DNA from: Chara braunii
Taxonomy: Eukaryota > Streptophyta > Charophyceae > Charales > Characeae
Direction: 5' to 3'
Assembly: GCA_003427395.1 (NCBI GenBank)
Contig: BFEA01000175.1
Coordinates: 1,393,287 to 1,415,871, forward strand
Length of the DNA stretch: 22,585 nt
Shown here: positions 16,804 through 22,585 of the stretch, one piece after another
Layout: every line of letters starts with the position of its first letter
Numbering within the stretch: position 1 is the stretch's first letter
Position numbers and translations under genes: made by a program
Notes under the pieces: model-generated
Database searches by the model: none
Told to the model about the DNA's origin: nothing
The model's input: only the letters and a program-made list of their open reading frames with translations

Positions 16804-17689
16804 TTTTCAGATTTATTTTTTATTTAAAATTTGGTAAAGAATTCCGATGTGACCCTGAGGCAAAAGTTGTTCAGTTTATGCTCCTGCATAACATAGTTTC
16901 TTTTGGTATTTTTTGGATTTGTTTTTTCTTTTGTTTTTTTTTTGCTGGGACCTTCGCTGGTCCTTGCACGGCCGGGCCGCCCGGGAAAACAGGGTGACCC
17001 GGGCAGCCCGGCTGGTAGCCTAGGAACTTACGAGTCTTTTAGATTTTCAATACGTCTAATTTGAGAGAATGATAAAAATCCTAATTTGTTCCAGAAGCTA
17101 CTCTTTGTTTCACTCCTTTCATTTATACTCTTAGTGTCGTTGCTATAATATATACTTAAATACATTAAGACAAATCGATCTGAAAAAGACCGTTGCATAT
17201 TCTTCAGTAGCTCACATGGATGTTGTCACTATTGCCATGTTTACTCGGGCGGCTGTTAGGTCACCGATTGTACGAAGAGGCACGAGGCCATATTTCGTGT
17301 GTAGGGCATGGGACTCGTGAAAGTCGATTCTTCGCTGCAATCATTTTGCGTGGGAGCCTGTGTGGAAAAGGGTGACACGACCTTGTGGAATTTCGTCCAG
17401 CAGATGCCTTTTTGAAACTAAAGTTAATTACCTGAGTGGTTTTCCTTTCCGGGCTTCCAGCAACTGTTTTTCATACAGCTTGGCTCCCGAATCATTTTTG
17501 TGTTTTTTCGCTTTGGGAATCTGGAGCAGGCTTTGGGAAGTTGTGTACAATTAGCATATATACCAGTGGGTACTTTGATTCGTAATATTGAATGGAATCT
17601 AGGCCAAGGTTCCAAATTCAATTTTCATTTCCAACCGGGATTAGATTAACACAGTTGCCTGAAGAGTACCGGAGGCGCGCGAAGGTACC
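16804..17689. other. No gene recognised; one GC-rich hairpin
   Basis: The stretch is AT-rich apart from a hairpin at 16971-17012. A T-rich run lies at 16918-16943. Short frames (17360-17554 plus, 17424-17621 minus) overlap each other and carry no motif. Confidence 0.55.
16971..17012. repeat. GC-rich hairpin
   Basis: GCCGGGCCGCCCGGG (16971-16985) pairs with CCCGGGCAGCCCGGC (16998-17012) at 14 of 15 positions around a 12-base loop. It stands out in AT-rich surroundings and follows a long T-run. It resembles the GGCCCGGGACC/CGGACGGGCC motif at about 16741-16768 near the LINE tail. Confidence 0.85.
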
Positions 17690-17815
17690 AACACCCCCAT
17701 ACCCGGCGACAATACTTGCATGCACACCTTCAAAATCCCCAAACCGCTTCCCAACACCCTCATACACCCCCCCATACCCACTAGGCCACCCCTATACCCC
17801 CCNGACCCCAGGGTA
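17690..17815. repeat. C-rich ACCCCCATACCC-type tract
   Basis: Imperfect CCCC(C)ATACC words repeat, with an N at 17803. The same composition appears at 19607-19680. The minus strand would be G-quadruplex-prone. Confidence 0.75.
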
Positions 17816-18020
17816 ATCAATGCTGGCAGGATCGTACCACACTTTTCTGATGTGATTTGAATCTTGTCTATGTAAGGGACGCTGGACCCGGTTTCCAGCA
17901 GGTGCTGCTCCCCACCAATAGATGGAGCCCCCCCTGGGTGCTAGCGGTGTCTGCTCGTACCAGCACCGCTAACACTGATGGGTGCGTCATTAAAAAAAAA
18001 AGAAAAAAAAAAAAAAAAAA
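17811..18020 (+). repeat. Dispersed repeat, copy B, with poly(A) tail
   Basis: The sequence matches copy A at 14362-14380 and 14491-14582, then ends GGGTGCGTCATT followed by about 28 nearly pure A (17992-18020). A 3' poly(A) tract suggests mobilisation through an RNA intermediate, so this may be a SINE or a LINE 3' end. Both copies share a frame reading FQQVLLPTNRWS, but it is too short to interpret. No box A/B promoter is convincing. Confidence 0.65.
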
Positions 18021-19550
18021 TCACACCATCCTTATTTCATATTCACTTGTGTCAGAACCCCTTCACCCTCTTACAGCACATAAAATGACCCTGACAAAAT
18101 CGGGCCTTGTCTGCACGTATCGGGCTACCTTTCATATGTTAAATCATCTCACATAATATTTTTACAATCCATTAAATATTTTTGAAAAACTACTCAACGT
18201 GTGATCAAAGTACACATCCATAATATTCCTCATCCTCAGCTCAACTTCTGAAGTCGATAAGAAACATGTTTTTGTTCTTTGTATACTGTTCAAACTCTGA
18301 GCTTTATGTGAAGACGAGATAATTATAACTATTTTTTTGCTATTTTGACGAATGTAATGCAAAATTCAACAAATGATATGCTTTTCATTTTTGTGAGCGA
18401 CTGCATATAGTATTTTTGTTGGATTATGGAAAATCTTCACTGCATAACCCAAATCATCCCACACATCCTCAATATTGGTTTTCTCTAATATCAGTTTTTT
18501 GTCACAACTCTGATTGAATTGTGTTGTCGAGCGCATTGGCGCCAGTCGTTTTCACAAAAGGTGAGAGCCCTCTCGACCCTGTCAAATAATCGTTACAAAA
18601 CAAATCGAGAGACAACTTAAACGACACAAATTCAAGAGATAACTTGAGGATGACACAGGTCGTATCGTCCCTTCGTCGCTCTAACCAGGTGCGTGAGTCG
18701 TACTTCCCGCAGTCCCCTACAACATGACAGGTTCTCGTTGGGCACAACTTACCTCCCTAAAGGGTTTCCACCACCCTTAGGGGCGTAGCTTTGTCAAGCC
18801 ACTGACCCGCATGCGAAAGCTTTTAAATGCAATTGCAAAGGCAGGTCAGACGAGTGTGATTGTTGGTTTCGCTGTAGTACATGAAACATTTGGTTAAACA
18901 CCAAGTGGATCCGAATGTCGTCCGTTCCTTATGGCGTTGATCTCTTAGGTATGAAACGAACGTCGGTCAACTACAACGGTCTCCACCAAGCGTAAAACCC
19001 ACGAGTAATTCTAGTCCATTACATATAACTCGAAAAAAAAGTTCCGAAGATAAAATATAATTACATTAAGACGAAACAACCATAGTCGATAGGAATGTCC
19101 ATCTGAATTCAACATGAGTTGAAACAATAACCGAATACACAAACATCAGATCATAGAGTCAGTAACACAAAATGAAGATCAACCACTTTGGGTTGAACTC
19201 AATAAATAGAGTACTTTATTGAACCGTTGACGGGGAGGTGCCCCCGACAATAACCTCGATGCAACTTATAAGGTAGTCAGACTACCTCCGTTTTTACTTG
19301 ATGAGACGTGTTGACAAAATCATTCATTTGACATTTCCACTGACCTAAGATTAGGCATGCAAACCCGTCTTCGTACATTTCTAATATTTTTGGATGACAG
19401 ACTGCTTTGTGGACGATTCTTGATCAGGTGCATTACTTGAAGTGTTGTATATCTCACATTTTAGGAAGTGGTCCTAGTAGTGTACACTTCCTTGCCCGAG
19501 TACAGGACCCGAATCTCAGAACTCGGGTCGTCGTCATCGAATCGGCAAAG
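18021..19550. other. No gene recognised
   Basis: About 1.5 kb of AT-rich, apparently unique sequence. The two longest frames (18162-18362 minus and 18502-18747 minus) are under 85 residues with no motif or supporting splice context. I see no tRNA, strong hairpin or tandem repeat here. Confidence 0.55.
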
Positions 19551-19568
19551 TACCCCCCCCCCTAGAAC

Positions 19569-19606
19569 CTGTCTCTTATACACATCTAGATGTGTATAAG
19601 AGACAG
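19569..19606. other. Embedded Nextera/Tn5 junction adapter (artefact)
   Basis: It is identical to the 38-bp mosaic-end dimer at 10439-10476. C-rich sequence lies on both sides (CCCCCCCCCC at about 19552-19561 and CCCCCATACCCCCC from 19604), which may have helped the assembler join through it. Confidence 0.97.
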
Positions 19607-19680
19607 CCCCCATACCCCCCCATTCCCCCCCTATACTGCCTCCCCAACCGTCGCATAACCCCCCCCCCCCCCAAGCCCCA
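19607..19680. repeat. C-rich tract
   Basis: CCCCCATACCCCCCCATTCC-like sequence with a C14 run at about 19659-19673, similar in style to 17690-17815 but not identical. Confidence 0.75.
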
Positions 19681-20550
19681 AATGTTTGTTAGCGGATTTG
19701 GGCTGTGTTCAGCAATTGCCGTACAGCTGCCAACGCAGATCTAAAAAAAATCAGTGGGTGGCTGTTTTCCGACTAGTCGGCAGAATCCCGACTGACCGAC
19801 GGTCTGCCCTACAATACGGTCGGCGGTAGGAATCGGCGGTCGGCAGTTATGCAACCCTGCTTTTTTGTTCAAAAGACTTTTCTTTACAGTAGAGACGACA
19901 CGCTTTGGAAGCAGAGTATCAGTATTCGAATAGGAACAAATGCTGGCCAAGAAATTCTTATCTGATGCTGTATTGAGATGAAGCATGCTTTGTTGCTGAC
20001 ATTTTTCAACCTGATCCTCAAGCCACCCAGCAGTATGCCTTCACTTATCTCCTCATTGATGCTGTTATTTCATGGGGGTAATTACCTCCTCCACCAGAGA
20101 GCACTATGGGCTTGAGTGGAAGGGAACTGCATCGATAAATGGCCCGTATACCTTTTTTGGTATGCATCTATGGGTCCATTCTAATGGCTGACTTTTCATG
20201 ATCGTCTTTGATAAAGCGGCTTCTTGGGATTTTTCTGCCATTCATTATCCAAGTGTGAACTCCAACATCACTTCCCATCAACCGGCTCGTATGTACACCG
20301 GGCAATTGACCAGATTTGAACAAATTTGTAACAATTGGCAGGACTTTTAAACTGCAGCAACAACACTTACTCATTGGAGGTTTTCTCGTGGGCATTCCCC
20401 ACCAACCCTTGTCAAGGGGTGGACATGATGCATGCGCTCTCACCAATATCGCTATCCTACACATGCGACTTGCCTCTCTTAGTGGTTTAGACATATGTTG
20501 CAATGGTCCTTGTATCATCCATTTTCTTTTTTGCCCCCTGTACGCTTTCG
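19681..20550. other. No gene recognised
   Basis: GTCGGC and GACCGAC words cluster at 19777-19852. Apart from that there is no repeat or domain. The long minus frame at 20758-20168 runs from the minisatellite into this region, and its non-repeat part has no recognisable motif. Confidence 0.5.
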
Positions 20551-20700
20551 TCCTGCTGTTGCAGATTCCACTGCTACAGTTTCTACTGCTGCAGTTTTCA
20601 CTGCTGCAGTTTCCACTGCTGCAATTTTTGGTACAGCAGCTTTCACTGCTGTAGTTCCTTTTGTTGCAGTTTCCACTGCTGCAATGGTTAAGTACAACAG
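20551..20700. repeat. ACTGCTGCAGTTTCC minisatellite
   Basis: Imperfect 15-bp units based on ACTGCTGCAGTTT(T/C)C repeat about nine times with drift (CTACAG, TGTAG, TTGCAG variants). Because 15 is a multiple of three, all six frames stay open over long stretches, which explains the spurious frames here. Confidence 0.85.
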
Positions 20701-20759
20701 TTTTCACAGTTGCAATTCCCTCAATTGTAGTTCCTACTACTAAAGCTGCTTCTGTCACA

Positions 20760-21667
20760 ACTCTAGTGCAAAGAAGATTACTGTCTGTCTGACCCTCACG
20801 TCCTTTATTTCAAAACATTGCCCGATCCACCTCCCTCTCATCCTTTTTTCTGTGCTTGGCCGTAAATGGCAACGTTCCTCCGCGCCACGCCCATCTCCTC
20901 TTCGCTCCCGCTTATGAAGAGACACACCAATTTTCATTGTTCTCGTTATTCCATCTTCGTTACCAGAGACATGTTCATCCTCAATTTGCAACACCACGTG
21001 TCCTCTTATTCTGTACTGTTGACGTTGTGCGTCGAAATGTTGCTTATTCAGGGATTAGCAACTTATTTCTTTGTCTGCCCTGGTTCTCATTGTGCCCGCT
21101 CGAAAGGTTATTGCGGTTCCTTGTGCCAAACAACAAGATTCGCTCCTATGTCTCCTGCAGATAGTCCAACTGCCTGTAGGCAGCGACAATACCATGTTTG
21201 ATGCCCTTCACAAGTCCCCTGTAAATCAGGATGCCGTCCCCACCCACGATGCACTCTCAATTTCGTAGACAAGCCCTGCTTAGGATGCATCCCCAAATGT
21301 TGAGGGATTGGAACATGATTTGCCCTGATTGCAGTTGACCACACAAAGCAGACGATATAACTAAAGAGATGAGAACTGAAAGTATTGATCATGTCACCTA
21401 AAGGGCGTGCTCACACTTGCTGGATCTTTAATGTATTTGACCGTGCTTACAGTCGCACTTGCATACATCTGACCATAATCATGTCCTTAAGTAAAACATG
21501 TCCGATTAGGTGTAATGCCCTAAAAGTGGTTTTTTTAGTTCAAGTATCACAATATTTTGTTGAACTCAAATTGTGTAAAAGATATGATAAAATATGTTAA
21601 TATTTAACTTTGCTAACGCAAGATCAAAACAGATCTTGAAAAACTAGATTTTAATATACTAGAAAAC
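20760..21667. other. No gene recognised
   Basis: Several overlapping frames of 60-110 residues occur on both strands at about 20856-21392, but none shows a domain or splice-consistent extension. From about 21540 the sequence becomes very AT-rich. Confidence 0.5.
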
Positions 21668-21959
21668 GGAAGACCCACAAATGTTTTTTTTAATTTTTTC
21701 AAAACAATAACTGAATTATATTGCTGCAAACTGGGCGCTCCATCCCTTAACATCATTTGAGGTGAACGTGAGGAAGACCCACAAAATTAACAAAGCTAGA
21801 ATGTACAAAACACACATTATCCCTCGAACTTTGTGACCCCCCATTAGAGGAACAAGTGGAAGACCCACAAAATTAACAAAGCTACAAACTCGTAGAAAGT
21901 ACAAAAGAAAACACAGTATCCCTCGAACTTTGTGACCTCTCATTAGAGGAACTAGTGGA
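21668..21959. repeat. 86-bp tandem repeat, two copies plus a partial
   Basis: GGAAGACCCACAAA occurs at about 21668 (partial), 21772 and 21858. The two full copies share AAATTAACAAAGCTA, TATCCCTCGAACTTTGTGAC and CATTAGAGGAAC(A/T)AGTGGA. Copy 2 has an extra piece of about 13 bp. The minus frame through it is just the repeat read twice. Confidence 0.9.
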
Positions 21960-22513
21960 TACCGACTACTGGGTTGTGTGGACTTGAACTGCGGTCAGGA
22001 TTGGTGGATGTGCGAAGGGCTCATGTGTCGTTATATCCACATATGCGGGGGCAAACAACACCGATAGAGGGCGACTACCCGACACACTTGGAACATGTTG
22101 CCTGTTGCGCGTCCGCCTAGGTTTGGGCTTGTGGTTGGATTGAACTCGAGTTTCACTCAGTTTTTGAAGTTCGTGCATTGGGAAAGTGACAAAAAAATGA
22201 ATCATCACCAACGTGGTTTTTCCAGAGTTTGTAACCATGGGTAAGTTCAAAAAATTGAAACAACACCAATGCGGTCTGTTGCCTGCGTCTATTTGAACGT
22301 GTTGGACTGCCTCTACCGTACAAGCACAATAAAAGCGAGCGCCCTGTGAATTCAAACTTCGGTAGGAGGTAGAAAATCAATGGGGGTAAAAAATGGTTCC
22401 ACTTGAGACCGGGAACCCCCTCAATGCAGTCTTGGTTGGGCCAGAGGGAAAGCACCAGTTGAAGACAACTAATCACTTTAGGAGGTACAGGTTGCCCCGT
22501 CACTGACGTAGAC
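21960..22513. other. No gene recognised
   Basis: Minus frames 22355-21966 and 22530-22153 are open but carry no motif, and the second starts inside the adapter. No RNA gene is seen. Confidence 0.5.
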
Positions 22514-22551
22514 CTGTCTCTTATACACATCTAGATGTGTATAAGAGACAG
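22514..22551. other. Embedded Nextera/Tn5 junction adapter (artefact)
   Basis: Third identical 38-bp mosaic-end dimer. On the minus strand it creates the spurious start MCIRDR, a typical sign of untrimmed adapter in predicted proteins. Confidence 0.97.
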
Positions 22552-22585
22552 AGGCGGGACTGTCGTTGTTTCCAAATATGATTGT
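22552..22585 (+). repeat. Exact 34-bp copy of 15323-15356
   Basis: AGGCGGGACTGTCGTTGTTT and the following 14 bases are identical to the LINE/NAD7-like boundary at 15323-15356, on the same strand. Because it directly follows a mate-pair junction, it is best explained as the other end of a circularised library fragment rather than a genomic repeat. Confidence 0.9.

Noticed and set aside
20168-20758. A 196-residue minus-strand ORF with CSS-rich repeats
   Set aside because: The repeat is a 15-bp minisatellite open in all frames, and the non-repeat part has no recognisable domain or start context.
22153-22530. A 125-residue minus-strand ORF starting MCIRDR
   Set aside because: Its start codon lies in the embedded Nextera adapter, and the rest shows no family motif.

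Overview
This is eukaryotic, streptophyte-type DNA. It holds large introns, many simple and tandem repeats, decayed non-LTR retrotransposons, and one clearly functional gene end. The gene is the 3' end of MCM6 (DNA replication licensing helicase subunit) on the + strand, with a plant-like C-terminus. A tRNA-Ser(UGA)-like piece and an antisense NAD7-like piece resemble plant/charophyte mitochondrial genes. The repeat load and intron size would suit a charophyte such as Chara, but that is only a guess.

Layout. Positions 1-373 are the end of an MCM6 intron, with (CA)n and a GCGC-rich stretch. Three MCM6 exons follow at 374-693, 4501-4631 and 8135-8344 (stop TAA). They are joined by GT-AG introns of 3807 and 3503 bp with matching phases. 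The introns hold foldback elements, 175-bp, 169-bp and 271-bp tandem repeats, and a long (CT)n/(CA)n tract. A 205-bp tandem duplication begins one base after the stop codon. 8761-10438 has only low-complexity and short duplications. From 10477 there is a minus-strand LINE ORF1-like remnant (about 12246-11219). A plus-strand LINE ORF2/RT remnant follows (about 13360-16803), broken by frameshifts and by at least two nested insertions: a dispersed repeat also found at 17811-18020, and a mitochondrial-like piece. From 16804 to the end I see no gene, only hairpins, C-rich tracts and tandem repeats.

Assembly caution. Three exact 38-bp Nextera (Tn5 mosaic-end dimer) junction adapters are embedded at 10439-10476, 19569-19606 and 22514-22551. 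They are library artefacts, so order and adjacency across them cannot be trusted. After the last one, the final 34 bases exactly repeat 15323-15356 on the same strand. That is what a circularised mate-pair fragment of about 7.2 kb would give.

I found no operon, CRISPR array, defence system or intact mobile element. The most interesting biology is a family of paired-arm foldback elements inside MCM6 introns and the mitochondrial-like insertion inside a LINE. The most consequential observation is the adapter artefact.
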